A DNA stretch of 64,000 nucleotides from Petrotoga sp. 9PW.55.5.1 (GTDB lineage Bacteria; Thermotogota; Thermotogae; Petrotogales; Petrotogaceae). Made by a program: the position numbers and the translations under genes. The DNA lies in NCBI RefSeq assembly GCF_003265365.1, contig NZ_AUPM01000029.1, positions 148 through 64,147 of the forward strand, in the 5' to 3' direction. The notes under the pieces were generated by a model, which worked only from the letters and a program-made list of their open reading frames with translations, ran no database searches and had not been told where the DNA came from. Positions 48,525-56,898 of the stretch are shown here, piece by piece. Every line of letters begins with the position of its first letter. Positions within the stretch are counted from its first letter, which is position 1.

Positions 48525-49522
48525 AATCCTACCTCCTCAGGGCTCCTTCCTGTATCTATTAGGTAGTTTATATAAACTTTAATATAATTCTTTAAACTAT
48601 CATAATAATTTTTTTGAGCTGTTAAGTAATTTATATTTGCTGTATTTAATTCTATCTCAGATACTAATCCCTTATCGAATCGTTCTTTTGTATCGTTGTA
48701 TGTGCTTTGAGATAAATCCATTCTTTCTTTCAGATTTTGTAGAGTTTTGTAGAGAGTTTCTATTGTGTTTTTTGTGGTTTTATGAGCATCAACAAGGGTA
48801 TATTGTAAATCTTCTAATGTTAAAAGATTTTTTTGATGTGTAACTTCTGCTTTTCGTCTATCGTATTGAGAAACATTGTATGGCAAATTATTTAAATCGT
48901 ATTGAGACATTTCTACATTCAAAGAAACTAACTTTAAATTATAATTTTTGGCTAAATATTCTTCATCAGTTACAAATAATCCTTCATATTCAGGGATTTT
49001 TAATTCTATTTGTTTATAATCTTTGTTATATACTTTTTTCAAATTATCCAGGGCTGTTTCTAAATTCAATTGTACAGTTTCTAAGTTAGTTTGTGCGTCT
49101 TTTACGTTCAATTCAGAGTTTTTAAGACCGTCGTTAGAAATTAACCCTCTATCGTACAAAGCCTTATTATTATTGTAATCAATTTGAGCATTTTTAAGTT
49201 GTAAATTAGCGATTTTCAAATTTACTTCTTCAATATAAACATTCAAAACACGATCCAAAATATCTGAGTAATAATCTTTCATTGAGGTATTGTAACTTGA
49301 AAGTCCATTGTAAAAGGCAAGTTCTGATGCTAATTCTGCCTTTTTGTTCACTGCTTCTATCTTTGATTTTTCATAATCAAGATTAGTAATTTCAAGATCC
49401 GCTTGTGCTGTTTTATATATAGTGCTATTTGCCTTTGATGTATCAAACACCTCTGTTAAGTTTGCTGAAAATACCCCAACAACTAATAGTAAGGTAACAC
49501 CTAATAATGAAAACTTTTTCAT
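48521..49522 (-). CDS. Second TolC-like protein, short
   Basis: 333 residues with a signal peptide (1-19). Almost wholly helical with two OEP-type repeats (DYNNNKALYDRGLISNDGLKNSELNVKDAQ and TYNDTKERFDKGLVSEIELNTANINYLTAQK, in parts). The outer-membrane beta strands expected between helices are shorter than in the next gene, so it may not form a channel alone. First gene of the efflux operon, after AGAGGAGGATGAAAAC. It could be a hetero-oligomer partner of the second OEP. Confidence 0.8.
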   Translation of the reverse strand: MKKFSLLGVTLLLVVGVFSANLTEVFDTSKANSTIYKTAQADLEITNLDYEKSKIEAVNKKAELASELAFYNGLSSYNTSMKDYYSDILDRVLNVYIEEVNLKIANLQLKNAQIDYNNNKALYDRGLISNDGLKNSELNVKDAQTNLETVQLNLETALDNLKKVYNKDYKQIELKIPEYEGLFVTDEEYLAKNYNLKLVSLNVEMSQYDLNNLPYNVSQYDRRKAEVTHQKNLLTLEDLQYTLVDAHKTTKNTIETLYKTLQNLKERMDLSQSTYNDTKERFDKGLVSEIELNTANINYLTAQKNYYDSLKNYIKVYINYLIDTGRSPEEVGL

Positions 49523-49645
49523 GTTTTCATCCTCCTCTTTTTCATTTTATAACAAACACGATTTTAACTTTTTTTTCTTAAATCTTCCTTAAAAATAGAC
49601 CTTTAACAAAAAATATTCTTTTTTTTAATAGGAAAACTGTATTAT

Positions 49646-49657
49646 ATCTAATTAGAT
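49646..49657. promoter_or_regulatory. 12-base palindrome beside the efflux operon -10
   Basis: ATCTAATTAGAT is a perfect palindrome that abuts the TATAAT on the minus strand. The spacing would let a bound dimer block the efflux operon promoter. Short AT-rich palindromes arise by chance, so this is only a candidate. Confidence 0.35.
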
Positions 49658-49748
49658 TAATGTTGCCGATTAAAGATTTGATAAATGTTATCTTAATATG
49701 AATTTTATCTTATTTACGTTTCAAATTTTCTAGGTAAAAAAATAAAGT

Positions 49749-49777
49749 TTGCATATTTGATTATAATGTTATAGAAT
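49749..49777 (+). promoter_or_regulatory. Sigma-70 promoter for ftsH
   Basis: TTGCAT, a 17-base spacer and TAGAAT (49772-49777). Transcription would begin near 49784, about 48 bases before the ATG. Confidence 0.5.
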
Positions 49778-49831
49778 ATATTTGAATATAGTATAAAATT
49801 TCTATAATTTTTTTAGAATGAGGAGGTTTAT

Positions 49832-51724
49832 ATGCAAAACAATTCTTCAAGAAACGGTTCTTTGATGGGACCTTTATTTATATATTTTATATTAGCTATG
49901 CTTATTTTTATGAGTATTTCTCAATTGAATACTACTAGTGTAACCGAAATAAGTTACACGAATTTAGTTAATTTAATAAATCAAAATCAGATAATAAGCC
50001 TTCAATTAGATACAAGTGGTTTAATTAATGCAAAAGCTAAAAATGGGCAAATTTTTCAATCATATGCTCCCACTTTGTTGTATGACCAGGCTTACTTAAG
50101 AGCTTTAGCTAACGATGGAGTAAAAGTCGAATATGTTAGAAACAGCGGTACTAGTTGGTGGTTTACAATATTTATTTACATGCTTCCATTGGTAATAATG
50201 ATGGTTTTTTGGTTCTGGATGTTTAGAAAAGCTGGAACTGGTGAAGGTATTCCAGGTTCTAATTATAGGAGCAGTCCAGCTAAAAAGTATGATACAAGAA
50301 GAAACAAGATCACCTTTAACGATGTGGCTGGTATAGACGAAGTAAAGGAAGAATTAGAAGATATTGTTGAATTTTTGAAAGATCCAAAAGATTTCAGTGC
50401 TTTAGGTGCAAAAATGCCCAAGGGGGTTCTCTTATCTGGCCCTCCCGGTACAGGTAAAACTTTAGTGGCAAGAGCGGTTGCTGGGGAAGCGGGTGTTCCT
50501 TTCTATTTCATGTCTGGTTCGGACTTCGTAGAGTTATTTGTTGGAGTTGGAGCAGCTAGAGTAAGAGATCTTTTTAAAGAAGCAAGAGAAAATAGTCCGT
50601 CTATAATTTTTATCGATGAATTAGATGCAGTAGGGAGACAAAGAGGAGCAGGACTTGGCGGAGGTAATGATGAAAGAGAGCAAACTTTAAATGCTTTATT
50701 GGTTGAAATGGATGGTTTTGATCCCAGAGAGGGAATTGTAGTTATGGCCGCAACTAATAGACCTGATATATTAGATAAAGCTTTGCTTAGACCTGGAAGG
50801 TTTGACAAAAAGATATTCCTTGATGTACCGGATTTGAAAGCAAGAGAAGAGATTATTAAAATTCATTTGAAAGGGAAAAGAATATCTAACGATTTAGATA
50901 TTTCAAGCTTAGCAAAAAGTACACCTGGATTTGTTGGGGCAGATCTTGAAAACATGGTTAATGAGGCCGCCCTTTTAGCAGCCAGAGATGATAGAGATTT
51001 TATTTCAAATGATGATTTTCAAGAGGCAATAGAAAGAGTAATAGTTGGACCATCAAGAAAATCTAGAAAGATTAGTGAAAAAGAGAGAAAGATCGTTACT
51101 TATCATGAATTAGGACATGCAGTATTAGGATATTTGCTTCCATATGCTGATCCCGTTCACAAAATCACCATAGTACCTAGAGGACAAGCCGCACTTGGTT
51201 ATACAATGCAACTTCCAACAGAAGATAGATTTTTAATAACAGAACCTGAAATTAAAGATAAAATCGTTGGTATGCTTGGAGGAAGAGCTGCTGAAGAAAT
51301 AATATTTAATGAAATTACTACTGGTGCAGGTAATGATTTAAAAAGGGTAACTGAATTGGTTAGGGAAATGGTTGCTCAAATGGGTATGAGCGAAAAGATT
51401 GGACCTATTGCTTGGGGGGAAGAAGAAGGTGAAATATTCTTAGGGAGAGAAATCACAAGAATGAAGAACTTTTCCCAAGAAACAGCCAGAGAAATAGATT
51501 CTGAAATAAAAAACTTTATTCTTAATAGTTATGAAAAAGCTAAGAAATTATTATTAGCTAACAAAGAAAAACTTGACTTACTAGCAATTTATTTATACAA
51601 CAAAGAAAATATTTCAGGAAAAGAATTCTATAAGATGATGAAAATGGATTTGGAAGATTTAAAAAATTATGTATATAATGATAAAGAAGTTACTCAAACA
51701 GAGATTTTTACATCTTATGCTTAA
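49832..51724 (+). CDS. ftsH: ATP-dependent zinc metalloprotease FtsH
   Basis: 630 residues. Two membrane helices (about 13-31 and 110-131) flank a periplasmic segment. AAA domain: Walker A GPPGTGKT (203-210), Walker B IIFIDELDAVG, second region of homology with ATNRPDILDKALLRPGRFD. Zinc site HELGH (425-429), with the third ligand in the NDLKRVTELVREM region. Degrades membrane and short-lived regulatory proteins. AGGAGGTTTAT precedes the ATG. Followed by csoR-like and ctpA genes. Confidence 0.98.
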   Translation: MQNNSSRNGSLMGPLFIYFILAMLIFMSISQLNTTSVTEISYTNLVNLINQNQIISLQLDTSGLINAKAKNGQIFQSYAPTLLYDQAYLRALANDGVKVEYVRNSGTSWWFTIFIYMLPLVIMMVFWFWMFRKAGTGEGIPGSNYRSSPAKKYDTRRNKITFNDVAGIDEVKEELEDIVEFLKDPKDFSALGAKMPKGVLLSGPPGTGKTLVARAVAGEAGVPFYFMSGSDFVELFVGVGAARVRDLFKEARENSPSIIFIDELDAVGRQRGAGLGGGNDEREQTLNALLVEMDGFDPREGIVVMAATNRPDILDKALLRPGRFDKKIFLDVPDLKAREEIIKIHLKGKRISNDLDISSLAKSTPGFVGADLENMVNEAALLAARDDRDFISNDDFQEAIERVIVGPSRKSRKISEKERKIVTYHELGHAVLGYLLPYADPVHKITIVPRGQAALGYTMQLPTEDRFLITEPEIKDKIVGMLGGRAAEEIIFNEITTGAGNDLKRVTELVREMVAQMGMSEKIGPIAWGEEEGEIFLGREITRMKNFSQETAREIDSEIKNFILNSYEKAKKLLLANKEKLDLLAIYLYNKENISGKEFYKMMKMDLEDLKNYVYNDKEVTQTEIFTSYA

Positions 51725-51756
51725 TGTATATATTTCTTAATTAAGAGGTGTTTTAC

Positions 51757-52026
51757 ATGGTTAACAAAAACGACAAAGAAAATCTGATAAATCGTTTAAA
51801 ACGAATTGAAGGACAAGTTCGGGGTTTGCAAAAGATGTTAGAAGAAGAAAGAAGATGTGAAGATATATTAACTCAATTGTCTGCTGTAAAAGGAGCGCTA
51901 AATAAAGCAGCAGAAGAAATTATGAGGGGTTATACTAAAAGTTGTATTATTGAGTACGAAAAAAGTGGTAATGATAAAATGCTTGATGAGTTGATTGAGG
52001 TTTTATCAAAATTCAGAGAAATATGA
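51757..52026 (+). CDS. CsoR/RcnR-family transcriptional repressor
   Basis: 89 residues from the ATG at 51757 after AGAGGTGTTTTAC; a GTG three codons earlier is on the ribosome site. All-helical DUF156 fold: NRLKRIEGQVRGLQKMLEEERRCEDILTQLSAVKGAL. The family uses Cys-His-Cys to bind copper, or two Cys for persulfide sensing. Here both cysteines are kept (RRCEDI and KSCII), but the residue four before the second is Tyr (YTKSC), not His. Copper sensing is therefore unlikely; a sulfur-sensing (CstR-like) role is possible. Target unknown; ftsH and ctpA flank it. Confidence 0.85.
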   Translation: MVNKNDKENLINRLKRIEGQVRGLQKMLEEERRCEDILTQLSAVKGALNKAAEEIMRGYTKSCIIEYEKSGNDKMLDELIEVLSKFREI

Positions 52027-52067
52027 TTCGTTTTTATTAAAACATATTATTAAGGAGAGAAGCATAT

Positions 52068-53348
52068 ATGAGTAAAAAGAAAAAGAAATTAATATCGATA
52101 ATAGTAATTTTTGGTTTATTTATTACTTCCTGGATTTTTGCAGACAGTGTTTACAATAGTTATCAAAACAAAAATGCCGAGCAAATATACTATGAAAAAT
52201 TTGAAGAACCGATTTATTCAGTTCTTTACTATATTACTAATTATTATTATAATAAAGACAAAATAGATTATGATAAAATATTAGACTCTACTATTGAAGG
52301 CATGATTCAAGGTTTGGAGGATCCATTTGCTTGGTATCTTGATTCTGTTGAAACTGAAGAAAGTAGAATTGATATAGAAGCTAAATACGGAGGTATAGGT
52401 TTAACTATAAGATATGACTACGATGCAAAAGCTGTAGTGATTGTTTCCCCTATGAGCGGTACTCCGGCAGAAAGAGCAGGATTAATGCCCAATGATTACA
52501 TTTTATCTGTGGATGGAACTCCTACCTCTGAATTAGGAATAAATAAGGCTGCTTCTTTAATGAGAGGTGACCCCGGCACAGCGGTAACTTTAGAAGTTTA
52601 TAGGGGCTCATGGAATGAACCAAAAAATGTGACATTAATCAGAGAGATTATTGAGACTAGAACAGTAAAACACGATATTATTAGTTATAACAATGAAACT
52701 TATGGCTACATACTTTTAACTAATTTTGCAAAATCAAGTTCTCAAGAAATGAGTGAAGCTTTGGAAAGTTTATCAACAAAAAGTATAAATGGACTCATTT
52801 TAGATCTTAGGAACAATCCAGGAGGTTTGTTGCAAGCAGCAATAGATATCACTTCAATGTTTTTGAAAACAGGCGAGATAGTTAGCGTTTCGTACTTTGA
52901 CAATACTAAAGAAACTATTTCCACTATACCTGGTAAGTATAATGCTTTTTTGAGAGATTTACCTATTGTAGTTTTGGTAAATAATGCTTCAGCATCAGCT
53001 TCGGAAATTTTTACTGGCGCACTAAAAGACAACAATGTGGCAACTATTATCGGAGAAACAACATACGGAAAAGCAGCCGTTCAGTCTACATTTTCTTTAA
53101 CTACTGGGGGAGAAATTTGGTTACCTATTGCTCAATATCTTACTCCGAATGGAAGCGACATACATTTAAAAGGTATAGCTCCAGATATTGAAGTTAAGAA
53201 CCCTGTTAAAGAAATTGTTTCTTTCGATGAAATTTCAGAAGAGGAAGCATTTCAAGCGTTTTTAACAACTACTGATAAACCTGTTCTGGATTTAGATAAT
53301 GATTTACAATTAAAAGCTGCTGTTGATTTTTTATCGGGAGGTAAATAA
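52068..53348 (+). CDS. ctpA: Carboxy-terminal processing protease (S41)
   Basis: 426 residues. N-terminal signal or anchor (about 8-26), a PDZ domain (YGGIGLTIRYDYDAKAVVIVSPMSGTPAERAGL), and a protease domain with NNASASASEIFTGAL carrying the catalytic Ser and GETTYGKAAVQ carrying the Lys. LDLRNNPGGLLQAAIDI is also conserved. Acts outside the inner membrane on protein C-termini. AAGGAGAGAAGCATAT precedes the ATG. Confidence 0.95.
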   Translation: MSKKKKKLISIIVIFGLFITSWIFADSVYNSYQNKNAEQIYYEKFEEPIYSVLYYITNYYYNKDKIDYDKILDSTIEGMIQGLEDPFAWYLDSVETEESRIDIEAKYGGIGLTIRYDYDAKAVVIVSPMSGTPAERAGLMPNDYILSVDGTPTSELGINKAASLMRGDPGTAVTLEVYRGSWNEPKNVTLIREIIETRTVKHDIISYNNETYGYILLTNFAKSSSQEMSEALESLSTKSINGLILDLRNNPGGLLQAAIDITSMFLKTGEIVSVSYFDNTKETISTIPGKYNAFLRDLPIVVLVNNASASASEIFTGALKDNNVATIIGETTYGKAAVQSTFSLTTGGEIWLPIAQYLTPNGSDIHLKGIAPDIEVKNPVKEIVSFDEISEEEAFQAFLTTTDKPVLDLDNDLQLKAAVDFLSGGK

Positions 53349-53349
53349 G

Positions 53350-54033
53350 GTGCGCTTTTATGGATGGGTATTACTTTCTTTTTTGGTTTTTTTCGTTGCT
53401 TCATTCATTTTATATTTTTCATTTGGTCGTTTAGAAATTAATGCTTATTCTTTAGAAAAATCTCCCAAATTTAATGTGAGAAATTCTAATTATGATATTT
53501 CTTATTTAGATACACAATTAAAAGATATTAAAAATATTTCAACAGTTAGTAGTTACATTATTGATAAAAATTTTTTTGTTGGAAATATAGAATATAATTT
53601 GACGGATAATTTATTAATAGTTAAACCTTTGAATAAAAAAAATTATAACGATTTAAGAAATCTAATTGTTTCAATGAATATTGATTTTATTGAATCTAAT
53701 AATGAATACGAGTTCTTTGGCTTGAATCTAACATATTATCAATTAATGACTAAGAACATATATATTGAGCTCACTCCAAGAATAGGCCTTTTAAGTATCG
53801 ATGAATATAGCGATGAAATTATAAACATCCTTGAATCAAGCTATAATTTATATACCAAAGAAAATTATCGCCCATATTCATTTAATAGCGATATTTTAAA
53901 TACTCTTCATCAATTCGGAGGAGTTCTGATAGATGAAGAGATTTTAAACATTACCAATATACAACCACTTTTTGATATATTGAAGGAACAAAACCTTAAG
54001 GTTGATAACTCTATTTTAGTTTATAGCTTTTAA
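53350..54033 (+). CDS. Single-pass membrane-anchored protein, unknown
   Basis: 227 residues from GTG at 53350 (MRFYGWVLLSFLVFF), which follows GGGAGGTAAATAAG formed by the end of ctpA; starts further upstream are inside that site. One N-terminal helix (about 5-26), then an extracytoplasmic domain of alternating short helices and strands, with no cysteines. No family recognised. It lies in a tight ctpA to RND-exporter run and may serve the exporter or the protease. Confidence 0.7.
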   Translation: MRFYGWVLLSFLVFFVASFILYFSFGRLEINAYSLEKSPKFNVRNSNYDISYLDTQLKDIKNISTVSSYIIDKNFFVGNIEYNLTDNLLIVKPLNKKNYNDLRNLIVSMNIDFIESNNEYEFFGLNLTYYQLMTKNIYIELTPRIGLLSIDEYSDEIINILESSYNLYTKENYRPYSFNSDILNTLHQFGGVLIDEEILNITNIQPLFDILKEQNLKVDNSILVYSF

Positions 54034-54044
54034 TAGGTGAAATA

Positions 54045-54482
54045 ATGACTGATATCTTTTTGGATTTCTTTAATTCATTTGTATCTCCAAATAAGATTAT
54101 TAATTCAACAAAAAACTCGTTCTTTATTCCGCTTTTTATTCTTGGTTTTTACGTATTTTCACCAATTTTTCTAACAAAGATGCAACTATTAGATATAGGA
54201 CATTTTGATATATTCAGAATCAAATTTGTCTTATTTGTTTTGTTTTTTTCATACCTTAGTTCAGGAATCAGAATAATTTTTTCCTCTAACAATAATCTAT
54301 ATTTTTCTTATATTTCTTCAACTTCGCCTATGATAATAGGTTTATTAGGAAAGTTATTCTTTAATTTTTCTATATTGTGGATCATTATTTTGAGAAGTTA
54401 CATCGATATTGGAGAGAAGAATTATCATTCGTTAATAGTGGGCACTGCATTTGATTTATTCTTGATTTGGTGGTTACTGTGA
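54045..54482 (+). CDS. Small integral membrane protein, unknown
   Basis: 145 residues with four predicted membrane helices (about 27-43, 60-80, 95-118 and 130-145). The arrangement (NKIINSTKNSFFIPLFILGFYVFSP) recalls Yip1-type membrane proteins, but the match is weak. The TGA stop overlaps a GTG in the next gene (GTGA), suggesting translational coupling. ATG preceded by AGGTGAAATA. Confidence 0.65.
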   Translation: MTDIFLDFFNSFVSPNKIINSTKNSFFIPLFILGFYVFSPIFLTKMQLLDIGHFDIFRIKFVLFVLFFSYLSSGIRIIFSSNNNLYFSYISSTSPMIIGLLGKLFFNFSILWIIILRSYIDIGEKNYHSLIVGTAFDLFLIWWLL

Positions 54483-56888
54483 GAAAATATAACAATTTTT
54501 TTTTCAAAACTTGCAAATTTTATAGTTAGAAATTCTCTTTATTTGATAATTTTGGTCATGATTTTCACAGTCTTTTTTGGAATTATTTCAACCCAACTGC
54601 GAGTTAATTCTGATTTATTAGAAATAATGCCTCAAGATTCAGAAATAGTTATAGAACTTCAAAAGGAACTTTTATTATTAGAAGATTCCGATGTAATGGT
54701 GGCCGCTTTTTTTTTAAATGAAGAATCAGATCCACATCAAATTGCAAAAGCTTTTTCTGAACAAATGCTTCAAGAGAGTACCTTTTCTACTTTCATACAG
54801 ACTGATCTCTCTTTTTTGTTCTCTTATGGGATTATTAATTTAAGCCAGACCGATATTTTGTATGAAATCTATGAAAACATTCAAAACTTAACTAACAATC
54901 TTACAGGAAATTTCACTTACGATTTTAAAATCTTTGAACAAATTGATAATTTTATTGATAGTATCTATTCATTAGAACAAGTTTTGGAGGAAGGAGATAG
55001 TTCTGATCCAGTAAGTTCTTATTACGCACTTTCTCCAGATAGAAGAATTATGATCATGGGGCTCACTTTCAATGAACCGGCTAGTAATTTAGAATATGTA
55101 AATTACATTGTTCCAAGGGTAAAATCGATTTTGAAAAATATAGAAAATAATTACAATATTCGTACGGGACTTACTAATTCATACATAGGAGCTTATGAAT
55201 CCAATAAAACGGTAATGGAAGACTTCACAAGGACGACAGTTCTTTCTATAATTCTTATAACTATTCTTTTTGCTTTCGCTTTTGGAAACTTCACTCTATC
55301 CTTTATTGTTTTGATTGGATTACTTGTATCCACTTTGTTGACACTAGGATTTATAACTCTAACTTTTCAAGAACTTAATATCGTTACTTCTTTTGTCATG
55401 GCTATAACATTAGGTTTGGGTATAGATTATGGTATTCATATAATAACAAGATTTTCAAAACATATGGAAGAAGAGGAAGATTTTATTTCTGCACTTACTT
55501 CTACATACAAAGGAGTTATTTCACCAATATTTCTAGGTATGATCACAACTATTCTTGTTTTTTTAACTCTTTTATTCATGGGCTTACCAGCTTTCAATGA
55601 GCTTGCAATTGTTAGTTCTATAGGATTAATAATATTCTTTTTAGTTATGTCTTTTTTTGTCCCTGCTTTAGTTTACATGTTTAAAAATAAGATTAAATTT
55701 GGTTCTTTATCCTTTAAAATAAACAATTTTTTTAAAACTCTTCCTCACAAAATTTCGCAAAATTCTAAGATCATTTTTATTGTTATAGCTCCTGTTGTTT
55801 TAATCTTTAGCGTCATTGGAATATTTAATTATATTAACTTTTCATATACTCCACCTGGACTAATTTCTTCGGAAGCAGAATCTGTAAAAATCGGAGAAGA
55901 GGTTTTATCGCATTTTGGAACTGCTTCTTTTGATACAATGCATTACCTTTTAAGAGTTGATGAAGATTTGGAGAAAACAAAAAAAGAATTGATGGATACC
56001 GGCGTTGTGAAATCTGTAAGTAGTTTACCTGATATTATTAGAGAGAACATCGGGGATTTCCCAATTATAAAAAGTCAATTAGAGGGTTTTTCACAGGTAA
56101 TCAATAATCCAATTATAATATCTATTTTAAATAAATACAATCTTTACTCAGATAGTTTAAAGTTAATAGATGCCGCTGCGAGATCTTCCGATCTTTACCA
56201 TTTTACCCTTAACACTTTGAATATTTTACCTGAAGACCTTAGGAATAATTTTCTTGTCCAAAAAGATGGATATGATTATCTTGTTTTGGAGATAACTCCA
56301 AAGTTTACTTTATGGGAAGATAACGGCATAAAAAAATTTTTTGATGCACTTGGTGAGGAAAAAACCGAAAGAATAATGGGGCTTCCTAAAGCTACATACA
56401 AGATTATGGAAATGGTCAGAAACCGATTTTATATCCCCCTACTGCTTTCATTCGTTTTTATATGGGGAACAACTGCAATAGTAAGAAAAAACGTTATACA
56501 ACCTTCCGAAGCTATGTTAAGTTTAATCTTGTCAGTCTTATCAACATTTGGTGTATCTTATTTAATTGGGATAAGAGCAACTTTTGTCACAGTACTAACC
56601 TTTCCGTTAATTTTTGGAATTGGTATAGATGGATTTCTCCACCTATACCATACTTTCAGTGAAAATAAAATGAACTTCTGGAATTCTTTGAAATCTATTA
56701 CATTTTCTCTTATAACCACTACATTATCCTTTTTAAGTTTTCAAGTCTCAAGAGGAGACCTACTAAAAGAATTCAGCTTAACTATGTCCATGTCTTTAGG
56801 TTTTACTTGGCTATTCACAACAATCATATTTATAGTAAATAGAGAAATTCTCAGGAAATTTTGGAGAGGTAAAAAAAAGACTGATTAG
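54479..56888 (+). CDS. RND/MMPL-family exporter with frameshift at a T9 tract
   Basis: About 800 residues with about 12 membrane helices and two extracytoplasmic domains, repeating as in hydrophobe/amphiphile exporters (ITLGLGIDYGIHIITRFSKHMEEE and FPLIFGIGIDGFLHLYHTF, the two GxxxD motifs). The main frame is open from 54483 with no ATG or GTG until TTG 54543. A GTG at 54479, overlapping the upstream stop and preceded by GGTGG, reads MRKYNNFF and would continue into KLANFIVRN only if one T of the T9 run (54496-54504) is skipped. This is either an expression switch, a slippage site or a sequencing error. Substrate unknown; lipid export is common in the family. Confidence 0.85.
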
Positions 56889-56898
56889 TTAGTTCAAA

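Larger units (their letters stand above)
49523..49831. other. Divergent region between efflux operon and ftsH
   Basis: 309 very AT-rich bases. It holds a plus-strand promoter for ftsH (49749-49777) and, for the minus-strand efflux operon, a TATAAT (minus strand, about 49641-49646) next to the perfect palindrome ATCTAATTAGAT (49646-49657), a possible operator. No coding sequence. Confidence 0.5.
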
